DNA of 64,000 bases from Agrobacterium vitis (GTDB lineage Bacteria; Pseudomonadota; Alphaproteobacteria; Rhizobiales; Rhizobiaceae), in the NCBI RefSeq assembly GCF_013337045.2, contig NZ_CP118261.1, positions 581,426 to 645,425 on the forward strand. Direction: 5' to 3'. Under the pieces are notes generated by a model, which saw only the letters and a list, made by a program, of their open reading frames with translations, searched no databases and was not told where the DNA came from. Position numbers and translations under genes: made by a program. Positions 9,550-20,000 of the stretch are shown here, piece by piece. Within the stretch, counting starts at the first letter, position 1, and every line of letters begins with the position of its first letter.

Positions 9550-9597
9550 GCGACCCCAATTCTTGAGTGACCCCAATTTTTGAGCGCCCCAAGAGAA
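9547..9597 (+). repeat. 17-bp tandem repeat between the CPFH protein gene and the PKS gene
   Basis: TGAGCGACCCCAATTCT and TGAGTGACCCCAATTTT are adjacent copies, followed by a partial third (TGAGCGCCCCAAGA). The first copy includes the stop codon of the upstream gene. Probably a local slippage product; it lengthens the spacer before the PKS ribosome site (AAGGA near 9605). Confidence 0.7.
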
Positions 9598-9616
9598 CAG
9601 ATCAAGGAACCTTGTT

Positions 9617-12600
9617 ATGAATGACCTGTCCGCCGCCCCTCTCTCTGATGACAACAGGCATCATATTGCCGTGATCGGCATGGCTGGCCGCTTTCCCGGA
9701 GCACCGGATGTCGAACGCTTCTGGCAAAACCTTGTAGATGGTGTGGAATCCATCGAGCGCCTCTCGCCGGAGGTTTTGAAGCAACGCGGCATCTCTGCGG
9801 AAATGGCGGCATTCCCGGATTTTGTCGCCGCCAGCACACCGCTGCCGGGTGCGGATCGCTTCGATGCGGGGTTTTTCGGCTATAGCCCTGCCGAGGCTGA
9901 AATTCTCGATCCGCAGCAGCGTGTCTTCCTCGAATGCGCCTGGCAGTCGTTGGAAGCCGCCGGTTATGTGGGTGATCGTCACAAGGGACCGATTGGCGTT
10001 TTCGCTGCCGCTGGCATCAACACCTATGTCTTCAACCTGCATGACAATAGCCGCATCCGCGAGACCGTCAGCCCCTATGAGCTGTTCGTCGGCAATGACA
10101 AGGACTTTCTGGCCACCCGTACAGCCTTCAAGCTGAACCTGCGAGGCCCGGCCATCACCGTGCAAACCGCCTGCTCCTCCTCGCTCGTTGCCGTCCACAT
10201 GGCCGCGCAAAGCCTGCTATCCGGCGATTGCGACATGGCGCTGGCGGGCGGCATTGCACTGTCGCAATCCTCCGGCTACCGCGCTCGCGAGGGCGGAATC
10301 CTGTCTCCTGATGGCCATTGCCGCGCTTTTGATGCGGCCTCAAGCGGCACGGTCCCCGGCAGCGGGGTGGGCATCGTGGTTCTGAAACGGCTGGAAGATG
10401 CGCTTGCCGATGGCGATACGATAGACGCCGTCATCCTTGGCTCTGCGATCAACAATGACGGTGCGTTGAAGGCAAGCTTCACCGCGCCACAGGTCGATAG
10501 TCAGGCGGCGGTGATCGCCGATGCGCAGGCCATGGCAGGCGTGCGCGCTGACACCATTGGCTATATCGAGGCCCATGGAACGGGCACCAAACTCGGCGAC
10601 CCGATAGAGGTTGCAGCACTGACCAAGGCGTTTCGTCGCGATACGCAGCGTCAGGGCTTCTGCGCGCTCGGCTCCGTCAAAACCAATATCGGCCATCTCG
10701 ACACCGCCGCCGGTATTGCAGGCTTCATCAAGGCGGTGTTGGCCCTGAAAAACCGGCGGATTCCGGCAAGCCTCCACTACGAGAATGCGAATCCGCAAAT
10801 TGATTTCGCAGCCAGCCCCTTCTTCGTCAATCAACGTCTGCGCGATTGGGACAACCAGATCGGCACGCGCCGCGCAGGCGTAAGTTCCTTCGGCATTGGC
10901 GGGACCAATGCCCATGTTGTGCTGGAAGAGGCCCCACCCAGCCCGGCATCAAAGGCAGGCAGCGGCCCGGAACTGTTGCTTTTGTCGGCACGAACCGAGG
11001 AGCAGCTTGCAGCCAGCAGCGAGGCCCTCGCAGCACACCTTACCGCAGGCTCAGATCATACAGCCGCCCCGACGCTTGCGGATGTTGCCCACACTCTGCG
11101 TCATGGCCGTCGTGATTTTGCCAAGCGCCGCTTCGTCATCGCACGCGATGCCAAAGAGGCTGTCAACAACCTGCGCAACCTCTCTCAAATCGGCACCGCC
11201 GCAGGCGAGATAGCGCAAGCTGTTTTCCTGTTTCCCGGTCAGGGCAGCCCGTATACGGCGATGGGCAAGGCGCTTTACGCCGACCTGCCAGCCTTTCGTA
11301 CCCCCTTTGACGCCTGCGCATCTGAATTGGATCGGCTGATGGGGATCAACTTCAAAGCCTGCCTGTTTTCCAATGCGGATGACCTTGCCAGCACGGCATT
11401 TGCCCAACCGGCGCTGTTTGCCGTTGAATATGCGCTTGCGCAAGCCTTGATGAGCAACGGCGTAAAACCCGTGGCCTTGCATGGCCACAGCATTGGCGAA
11501 TATGTCGCCGCCTGCCTTGGAGGTGTCTTCGACCACGAAACAGCGCTTCAACTCGTTGTTGCACGCGGGCGGTTGATGCAGGCGCAAGCACCCGGTGCCA
11601 TGCTCGCGGTGATGCATGCGGATGAACCGATCTCGCCATGGCTTGACGGGGTCATTACGCTGGCCGCTGCCAATGCACCCGGTGTCAGCGTTGTCTCCGG
11701 CCCGGTGGAAGCAATCGCAAGCCTACAAGTGCGCCTGAAAGACAAGGGCATTGCCGCACGCCTGCTGAAAACCTCCCACGCCTTCCATTCGCCGATGATG
11801 ACGAATGCTGCGGCACAGTTCCGCGATGTCGTTGCAGGCGTTCGCCTGTCGGCGCCGCAAATTCCTGTGATTTCCAATGTCACGGGAACATGGATGACGG
11901 CACAGGATGCCACCGACCCGGACTATTGGGCGCGTCACCTGTTGCAGCCCGTCCGCTTCGAGGACGGAACACGCACGCTGCAATCCCTTGCAGCACCTGT
12001 TTTCATAGAAATCGGCCCCGGTCGCGCACTCGGCACGTTGAGCGCTGCGGCGGGCGTGGATGCAAGCCGGATTGTGGCGACGCTTGCAGAAGGCAAGGAT
12101 GAATCAGGGCAGGTTTTGTCTGCTGTCGGTCAGTTCTGGCAATTGAACGGCGTTCTGGATTCAGCCGAAGTGGCTGGTCGGCGGCGCGTACGGCTTCCGA
12201 CCTATCCGTTCCAAAGTGAGCGTTACTGGGTCGATGCGGATAGCGAGCCTGCCACGCCCAAGAGGACGGCCGCGAAGGTTGAAGGCCCCGGCCTCTACCG
12301 CACCAATTGGCGGCGTGCGCAATTGAGCCACAGCCCTAATCGATTGAAGGGCCGCGTGCTTGTTTTTGACGATGGTCAGCTTGGCTCCATCCTTGCCTCT
12401 GAGCTTGAGCGGAGCGGTGCTGAACCCTATCGCGCAATGATCGGCACCGGTTTCAGTGAACCAGACTTCCGCTGCTTCAGCCTCCGCCCCACGATGAGCG
12501 AAGACTACGCCAGCCTTTTTGATAGCCTTGATGAGCGGGGAGCAAGCCCGGACCATATCGTCTTCGGCTGGCCTCTCACACCTAACGCACAAGAAGCGCC

Positions 12601-14029
12601 GGAAACTGCTGCACAAGCCCTTCTGGCGCTGGTGCGGGAACTGGCAAAGAACGACCGCGCGGTCACTCTGACGCTTCTGACTCGGTCGGCAGCCGATGTC
12701 ACGGGTCTGGAAGACCTCGACATTCCGCAGGCTCTGACTGCGGGCACTCTTCAGGTGATCGCCCAAGAATATCCATCGCTCCATTGCCGTCATATCGACA
12801 TCGACGCTGCACGGCCTGTTGATATCGCGAGGCGCATTCGCGACGCCCTGTCGGGGAAAGACGATGTGCTCGCCTTGCGCGGCGCGCATCGCTGGCTGCC
12901 GGAAACGGAACGGTTTGACGTGCCGCAAGGCGGCCCGGATTTCAAGCGGAACGGCGTCTATGTGGTGATCGGCGATATCGTTGATGGCGTTGGCAAGACC
13001 TGGGTTGATGCTCTGTCTGGGCTCGGCGCAGCCGTCGCTCTGCTTCAAGACTCTACGGCACCGGCTTTCGAACACCCGGCTCGTCTCAAACGGCAGCTCG
13101 ATTGCGGCGATGCCGCCGCCTTGAAAGGCGCTCTGGACGATGTTTTGGCAGAACTGGGCCGGATCGACGGCATCTTTCTGAGCCTGCCGCAGTCGAACCA
13201 TCAATCCGCCGCGCTGATTGGTGAGCTGGCGGATGCCCATTGGGCCTATAATATCGCGAGCAAACTGCGCCCGGTTCATGCGCTCAGTGAAGCTGTGGCG
13301 AAGCGGAAAATCGGCTTTTGCTGCGTTCAGTCCTCGCTCTCAACCCTCGTTGGCGGGCTTGGCCTTGGTGCCTATGCCGCCACGCACCACGCCATCGACC
13401 GGATTGTCGCCGAAGAGAACAAGAACGGCACCACGCCATGGTTCGCGATTGGCTATCCACTGATCGAGGCAAATCCCGGCACCACCTTGCAGGCAACGGG
13501 CCGTGCGAACGCCTTCGCGATATCGACGGAGGCCGCATGGGATCTGACGCGATGCCTGATTGAAAACGGCGCAACCGGACAGACCATGCTTTCGGGTGGG
13601 GCCATTCCCCCGGTCGCGTCCGACATCGACGCGCAAGAACCAGCCGCCAATGATGGCGGGCGTGGACGCCCCGCACTCAGTGTCGCCTACCGCAAGCCGG
13701 GCAATGACACCGAAGCGAGGATCATCGGCATTTTCGAAGAGATCCTTGGCCTGTCACCCATCGGGGCCGATGACGGCTTTTATGAACTCGGCGGCCATTC
13801 CCTGCTCGCCATCCGCGCCGTTGCCAAACTTCGGGAGGCCTTCCCCGTCGATATTGCCATGCGCGAGCTGCTTTTTGACAATCCGACAGCTGCGGCCATC
13901 GCCCAATCGATTTTGGAGCGCATGACGCAGAAGACCGACCTTTCTGCCCTCGCCGATCTTCTCAACGAGGTTGACACCCTGTCCGACGCCGATGTGAGCA
14001 GGCTTCTCGCCGGAGGAAATGCACAATGA
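9617..14029 (+). CDS. Type I polyketide synthase, KS-AT-KR(degenerate)-ACP
   Basis: 1470 residues, one extension module. KS: VQTACSSSL with the active Cys, EAHGTGTKLGDP and KTNIGHLDTAAG with the two His. AT: FPGQGSPYTAMG from about 537, GHSIGE, and HAFHSP near 721, the pattern of malonyl-CoA-specific ATs. A KR-like region spans about 890-1340: the nucleotide loop reads IGDIVDGVGKTW instead of the usual TGGxGxxG, and the catalytic stretch is SSLSTLVGGLGLGAYAATHH, keeping Ser and Tyr but with His where Asn is usual. The ACP has GGHSLL (Ser about 1394). There is no DH, ER or TE. It probably adds one malonate to the FAAL-activated acyl chain and leaves a beta-keto group for the aminotransferase, or a beta-hydroxyl if the KR works. 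Confidence 0.93.
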   Translation: MNDLSAAPLSDDNRHHIAVIGMAGRFPGAPDVERFWQNLVDGVESIERLSPEVLKQRGISAEMAAFPDFVAASTPLPGADRFDAGFFGYSPAEAEILDPQQRVFLECAWQSLEAAGYVGDRHKGPIGVFAAAGINTYVFNLHDNSRIRETVSPYELFVGNDKDFLATRTAFKLNLRGPAITVQTACSSSLVAVHMAAQSLLSGDCDMALAGGIALSQSSGYRAREGGILSPDGHCRAFDAASSGTVPGSGVGIVVLKRLEDALADGDTIDAVILGSAINNDGALKASFTAPQVDSQAAVIADAQAMAGVRADTIGYIEAHGTGTKLGDPIEVAALTKAFRRDTQRQGFCALGSVKTNIGHLDTAAGIAGFIKAVLALKNRRIPASLHYENANPQIDFAASPFFVNQRLRDWDNQIGTRRAGVSSFGIGGTNAHVVLEEAPPSPASKAGSGPELLLLSARTEEQLAASSEALAAHLTAGSDHTAAPTLADVAHTLRHGRRDFAKRRFVIARDAKEAVNNLRNLSQIGTAAGEIAQAVFLFPGQGSPYTAMGKALYADLPAFRTPFDACASELDRLMGINFKACLFSNADDLASTAFAQPALFAVEYALAQALMSNGVKPVALHGHSIGEYVAACLGGVFDHETALQLVVARGRLMQAQAPGAMLAVMHADEPISPWLDGVITLAAANAPGVSVVSGPVEAIASLQVRLKDKGIAARLLKTSHAFHSPMMTNAAAQFRDVVAGVRLSAPQIPVISNVTGTWMTAQDATDPDYWARHLLQPVRFEDGTRTLQSLAAPVFIEIGPGRALGTLSAAAGVDASRIVATLAEGKDESGQVLSAVGQFWQLNGVLDSAEVAGRRRVRLPTYPFQSERYWVDADSEPATPKRTAAKVEGPGLYRTNWRRAQLSHSPNRLKGRVLVFDDGQLGSILASELERSGAEPYRAMIGTGFSEPDFRCFSLRPTMSEDYASLFDSLDERGASPDHIVFGWPLTPNAQEAPETAAQALLALVRELAKNDRAVTLTLLTRSAADVTGLEDLDIPQALTAGTLQVIAQEYPSLHCRHIDIDAARPVDIARRIRDALSGKDDVLALRGAHRWLPETERFDVPQGGPDFKRNGVYVVIGDIVDGVGKTWVDALSGLGAAVALLQDSTAPAFEHPARLKRQLDCGDAAALKGALDDVLAELGRIDGIFLSLPQSNHQSAALIGELADAHWAYNIASKLRPVHALSEAVAKRKIGFCCVQSSLSTLVGGLGLGAYAATHHAIDRIVAEENKNGTTPWFAIGYPLIEANPGTTLQATGRANAFAISTEAAWDLTRCLIENGATGQTMLSGGAIPPVASDIDAQEPAANDGGRGRPALSVAYRKPGNDTEARIIGIFEEILGLSPIGADDGFYELGGHSLLAIRAVAKLREAFPVDIAMRELLFDNPTAAAIAQSILERMTQKTDLSALADLLNEVDTLSDADVSRLLAGGNAQ

Positions 14030-17000
14030 ACGAACTTTTCGCAAAGATCGCCGGGCTTTCGCCAGAGCGGCGGGCGCTGCTGGAACAGAAGCTGAAAGCA
14101 CAGGGCATCACGGTTCCCGCCCCCTCCGGCATCCAGCCTCGGGCGGATCGTGAGGCTGCGGTTCCGCTGTCATCGGCGCAAAAACGCCTCTGGTTCATGC
14201 AGCAGCTGGAACCCGGCACCGTTGCCTATAACATGAACCTCGCACTTCGGCTGAAAGGCCCGCTCGATCGCGCAGCCCTGTCTCGCGCCTATGCCGCCCT
14301 GATTGCTCGGCACGAACCCCTGCGAACGCGATTTACGATGGGCGAGGATGGCCAGCCGCAGCAAATCGTCGAGGCATCCGGCGCGGCTGATATTGGCTAT
14401 CACGATTGCCGACAGCATCCAGAGCCGGAAAAGGAAGCCCGTCTTCAGCTCAAAGCATTTGTCGAGACGCCCTATGATCTCACCCGCCCGCCGATCCGCG
14501 CGACGCTGGTTGCAATAAACGATGACGAGCATGTGCTGGCGCTCGGCATGCATCATATCATCAGCGACCGCTGGTCGATGGGTGTCTTTGCCCGTGATCT
14601 CTCAACGCTCTACCATGCCGAAGCCACAGGAACAGCAGCAACACTCGCGCCCCTTCCGGTGCAGTTTGCCGATTGGACGCTCTGGCAGCGCGATTTACTG
14701 GACGGACCCGCCCTTGCCAACCAGCTCGCCTACTGGACAGAAAGCCTTGCGGGCGAGCTGCCCGTACTGGAATTGCCATTGGATCGGCCACACAGCTTGA
14801 GCGCGAGCTTTAGCGGCGCGCATCTTCCCGTTCTGATCGACCGGGCATTGTCGCTCAGGCTGCGCGCACTTGCTGCCGAGCAGAATGTCAGCCTGTTCAC
14901 ATTGCTGCTTGCCGCCTTCAACGTGCTCTTGCATCTCTATACCGACAGCGACGATATCATCCTTGGCAGCGAGGTTGCCAACCGAGACCGGCCCGAGACA
15001 CAAACCATGATGGGGCCGCTGGTCAATACGCTCGTCTTCCGCAACGACCTGTCCGGCGATCCGGCCTTCACGGGCCTGCTCCAGAAGGTAGCCGATGCTG
15101 TGCGCCGTGGCCTTGCCCATCAAGATATTCCGTTCGAGCGCCTTGTCGAAGCGATCAATCCAGAGCGCTCGCTCTCGGACCTGAACCCGCTCTTCAACGT
15201 GAAATTCGACATTCAGCACAGCATTGCCCCGCCGCCGGGCCTGCATGGACTGACGATTGAACCCTATCCGCTACGCGAAGTGGCAACAAAATATGACTTG
15301 CGCTTCAACCTCGAAGACGACCAGCCGGACATCAAGGGCAAGATCGAATATTCGAGCCAGATTTTCAATGAGAGCACCATCGCCTCTATGCTTGCCCGTT
15401 TTGAGCGCCTGCTGGAGCTTGTGGTGCGCGACCCCTCGCGGCGGCTCTCCACACTTTCTCTGCTGAAACCTGAGGAAGAAGCGGCCATCATCGCTTCCGG
15501 TTCCGGTCCAGTGCGGGATTATCCGGTGGACGAATGCCTGCATGATCTCTTCCTGAAACAGGTCGAGCAAACGCCGGATGCGGACGCGGTGACCGATGGC
15601 GACCTCACCTGGTCCTACCGCGACCTCGAAGCGCAGTCTTCGCGCATTGCCGCAAGTCTGGTGGCCGCTGGTGTGAAACCCGGCGACCGGGTGGGCATTT
15701 GCATGCGCCGCTCACCCCGGATGATCGCAGGTATCCTTGGCATCATGCGTGCAGGTGCGGCCTATGTGCCGCTCGAGGCCGATTATCCACCAAGCCGCCT
15801 CGCCTTCATTGCCGAGGATAGCGGGATTACCATCCTGCTCACTGATCACCGCCCATCCTTTGTCACGCAGGCGCAAACCCTCGTTGACGTCACGACATTG
15901 CCGGACATCCGACTGGAGGTGCCGCCCACAGTTTCACCGAACCATCTCGCCTACATCATCTACACATCCGGCTCGACGGGCAGACCCAAGGGTGTCGCGA
16001 TAGAACATCGCTCTGTCGTCACCTTCATGTATTGGGCGCGGGAGCGGTTCACCCGCGAAGAGGTGGCGCGCATGCTGGTGCCAACCTCGATCAGCTTCGA
16101 CCTGTCGATTTTTGAGCTTTATGCGCCCCTCGTCCTCGGCGGCACGCTCGTTGTCGCAGATCATTTTCTGGCACTGCCGCAGCTTGCCGCCAAGGTTGAT
16201 GTGACTTTCATCAATACGGTCCCCAGCCTCCTGCAAGAACTGTTGCAAGAACACAGATTGCCAAACAGCGTGCAGACTGCAACCTTCTGCGGCGAGCCAT
16301 TGCCAGCAGCGCTTGTCGCCATCCTGAAACGCGATTATCCGAACCTGCGTATCCTCAATCTCTACGGCCCTTCCGAGGATACCTGCTTTTCAACGGAAGT
16401 CCCGTTACAGGGCGATCATTATCAGGGCGGCGTCGTACCCATCGGCAAGCCATTGCCAAACACGCAAGCCTATATTCTCGACCGCACTGGCCGCCTTCGC
16501 CCGCCGGGTCTTTCCGGCGAGCTTTATCTCGGCGGTACGGGCCTTGCACGCGGCTATTTTGGCCGACCTGAGCAAACCGCTGAGCGGTTCATTGCCAACC
16601 CGTTCTCGAGTGAACCCGGCTCCCGTCTTTACCGGACCGGGGATCGCATCCGCCGCCGGGCCGATGGCAATCTGGAATTTTGCGGGCGGCTTGACCATCA
16701 GGTCAAAGTGCGCGGCTTGCGCATTGAAACAGGCGAGATCGAGCACAATCTCGAACAGATTACCGGCGTCGAAAAGGCGGTTGTGGCTGTCACGCAAGGC
16801 ACTGATCGGCAGCTTGCCGCCTTCATCGAACCCCAAGACGGCGTAAGACTTGACGAAACCGAGCTGCGCCGGGCGCTGTCCGATATCCTCCCTGTGCATA
16901 TGGTGCCGACGCTCTGGTGCTTCTTGCCGCGCCTGCCACAGCAGCCGAACGGCAAGATTGATCGCGCAGCACTGCCATCGCTGGCCGCAACAGTCGCCAC

Positions 17001-20000
17001 CGGGTCCAGCCCGCCAGAGACCGAAACGGAACAGCGTGTCGCTGATGCATGGGCCGATGTGCTGGCCATCGATTCGATCAGCCGGGATGACAATTTCTTC
17101 CGGCTTGGCGGTCACTCGCTGCTGGCCATGCGCATGATTGCCCGGCTGTCGTCATCGCTTCCGACAAATGCCGTGTTGCGAAAACTGTTTGAGTTTCCCC
17201 GCCTCAGGGATTTCGCCGCCGCCCTTGCGCGTGACGAGACACCGATGGCGGCACCTTTAAGCGCCATCGATGCCCTCCCGGATGGTGCGCCGATACCTCT
17301 GTCCTTTGCCCAGCAACGGCTTTGGACATTGGCCGAGCTGGAGCCAGACAGTGCCGCCTACACGGTTCCCGCCGCAATCCGCTTTCATGGCGCGCTTGAT
17401 CTGGAAGTGCTGCAACACGCGTTCACAGCCCTTACCGCACGCCATCCGGCATTGCGCACGCGGATCGTCAATCGCGATGGCCAACCTGCTGTCGAGATCG
17501 GTGCGACCGACATTCCAGACATCGCAATCGTAGATGTGAATGAGGCCACCCTGCCAGAGGCGCTTGCCGCTGCATGCAGGCAGCCGTTCGACATGGCGAC
17601 GGGTCCGCTCTTCCGCGCCCGGATTTTCCGTCTCTCCACTGACGAGCATGTTGTTTTCGTAGCACTCCACCACATTGTCTCGGATGCGCAATCGCTTCAG
17701 CTGATGCTGCGGGATCTGACGCGGTTCTATGATGCTGGCCGACAGGGCAAAGTGGCAGACCTTCCACCGCTTACCCTGACCTATGGTGATTTTGCCGCTT
17801 GGCAGCGAAAGCAGCCGCTGGGCGAGCAGATCGACTATTGGCGCCGCCTGCTGGAACATGCCCCCCCGCTTCTGGAACTGCCGACGGATTTTCCACGCGG
17901 TGCGCGCCAAGAGTTCAAGGGCGGGAGCATTCCATTCCATCTCGATCATGCGCTCACGGCCCGTCTGGTCAATTTTGCCCATGAACGGGACGCCACACCT
18001 TTCATGGTGCTTCTCTCGGCCTTTTCGACCCTGCTATCGCGTTATTCCGGCGCGTCCGATGTCGTCATCGGAACCCCGGTATCCGAGCGGCCAAACCGCG
18101 CGCTGGAGGATGTCATCGGGCTGTTCGTCAACACGCTGGCGCTGAAACTGACGCATGATGCTGCAACAAGCTTCGAACAGCAAGTCGCGGCCACACGTTT
18201 GCTCGTTCTGGATGCCTTCCGCCATCAGGACGCGCCGTTTGAATGCGTGGTCGATGCCCTCTCAGTCGAGCGAAGCTGGAGCCACAATCCCGTGTTCCAA
18301 GTGATGGTCACCTGGCAAGCCGACGAGCCGCATAGCCCATGCCCCGATGGCCTGACGGTTACCCCGGTGGTGCTCGCACAGGAAACGTCGAAGGTCGATC
18401 TGACGCTGGATCTGCGCCATCGCGGCGATCAGTTTTCCGGCACCTTGATCTATCGCAGCGATCTCTTCCGCCAAGAGACGATCCACCACATGGCAGAGGC
18501 TTTCACGGCCTTGGTCGAGGCTCTTCTATCGGCCCCTGAGCGAGCACAGGTCGAAATAGACGGACTGCCCGAGCGCCAGCGCCAGCAGATCGCCGCTTGG
18601 AACGCGACGGCAAAGACCTATGATGCGGTGCCAGCAAGCCTGCATGGTTTCTTTGCGCGTTCAACCGAGCGCACACCAGATGCCATTGCCGTGACTGATC
18701 GGAACAGGAGCGCCACCTATGCAGAGCTTGATCGGCAAGCGGAGGCGCTCGCCCGGCATCTCGCCTCCCTTGGCATCGGACGCGGCAGTGCCGTCGGTAT
18801 TTGCCTTGAACGTACCATCGACCTCATTGCTTCGATTCTTGCCGTCTTGAAGACGGGCGCTGCCTATGTGCCGCTCGATCCCAAATATCCGGCGGAACGG
18901 ATCGCCTTTGTCGCAAAGGACGCAAGCCTCTCCCTGCTTTTGACGCAGGAGGAGCGCGATGACTTCGCCGACATCCGAACGCTCGATCCGACCACCATCT
19001 GGAACGGAACGCAGGCCGTCTCCGGGGCCCCTCTCCCCCATACGACCGAAGGCAGCGACCTCGCCTATCTCATCTACACCTCCGGCTCAACAGGGCTGCC
19101 AAAGGGGGTTGCAATCGAACATCGCAATGCAGTTGCCTTCACACACTGGGCGCTCGACACGTTCCCGGCGGAAAGCTTTGTCGGAATGCTGGCGTCAACA
19201 TCGGTCTGCTTCGACCTCTCCATCTTCGAAATTTTTGTGACGCTCGCCGCCGGTGGGCGAATCTTCATCGTTGACGATCTTTTCGAACTGCCGGACGCAG
19301 AATTCGCAAACGAGGTCACGTTCATCAACACCGTGCCGACCCCGATGACCGAACTCATGCGGTTTGGCCCGTTGCCCGCTAAGGCAAAGACGGTCTGCCT
19401 TGCGGGCGAACCGCTGCCACCGAGCCTAGCACGCGCGATTCTGGACACTGGACAGGTCGAGGCGCTTTACAATCTCTATGGTCCCTCCGAGGACACAACC
19501 TATTCCACGGGATGCCGGATCGATGACGCGGGGCTGCCCATCCATATCGGCAAGCCCATCACCAACACCACCGCCCATGTTCTTGACGCAGCGCTCAATG
19601 AAGTGCCAATCGGTATGCCGGGCGAGCTTTATCTGGCGGGCGAGGGTATCGCACGCGGCTATCACAATCGCCCGGATCTGACGGCGGAGCGCTTCTTGCC
19701 GAACCCGTTTGACAGGGCTGGCCAAGCCCCTGTGCTCTACAAGACCGGCGACCGCGTTCGTCGGCTGGCCGACGGCAATATCGATTATCTCGGCCGCGCC
19801 GACCGCCAGATGAAGATCAGCGGTTTTCGGATCGAACCGGGCGAGGTCGAGGCCGTGCTGATGCGCTATCCGGGCGTGACAGGTGCTGCCGTCGATGCCT
19901 GGCGGGACAATACCGGCTATGCCCGCCTCGCCGCCTGGATTGAGGTGGCGGCACCTGTCGGTAAGGCGGCGCTCTCTGCCCATCTGAGCCGAGAACTGCC

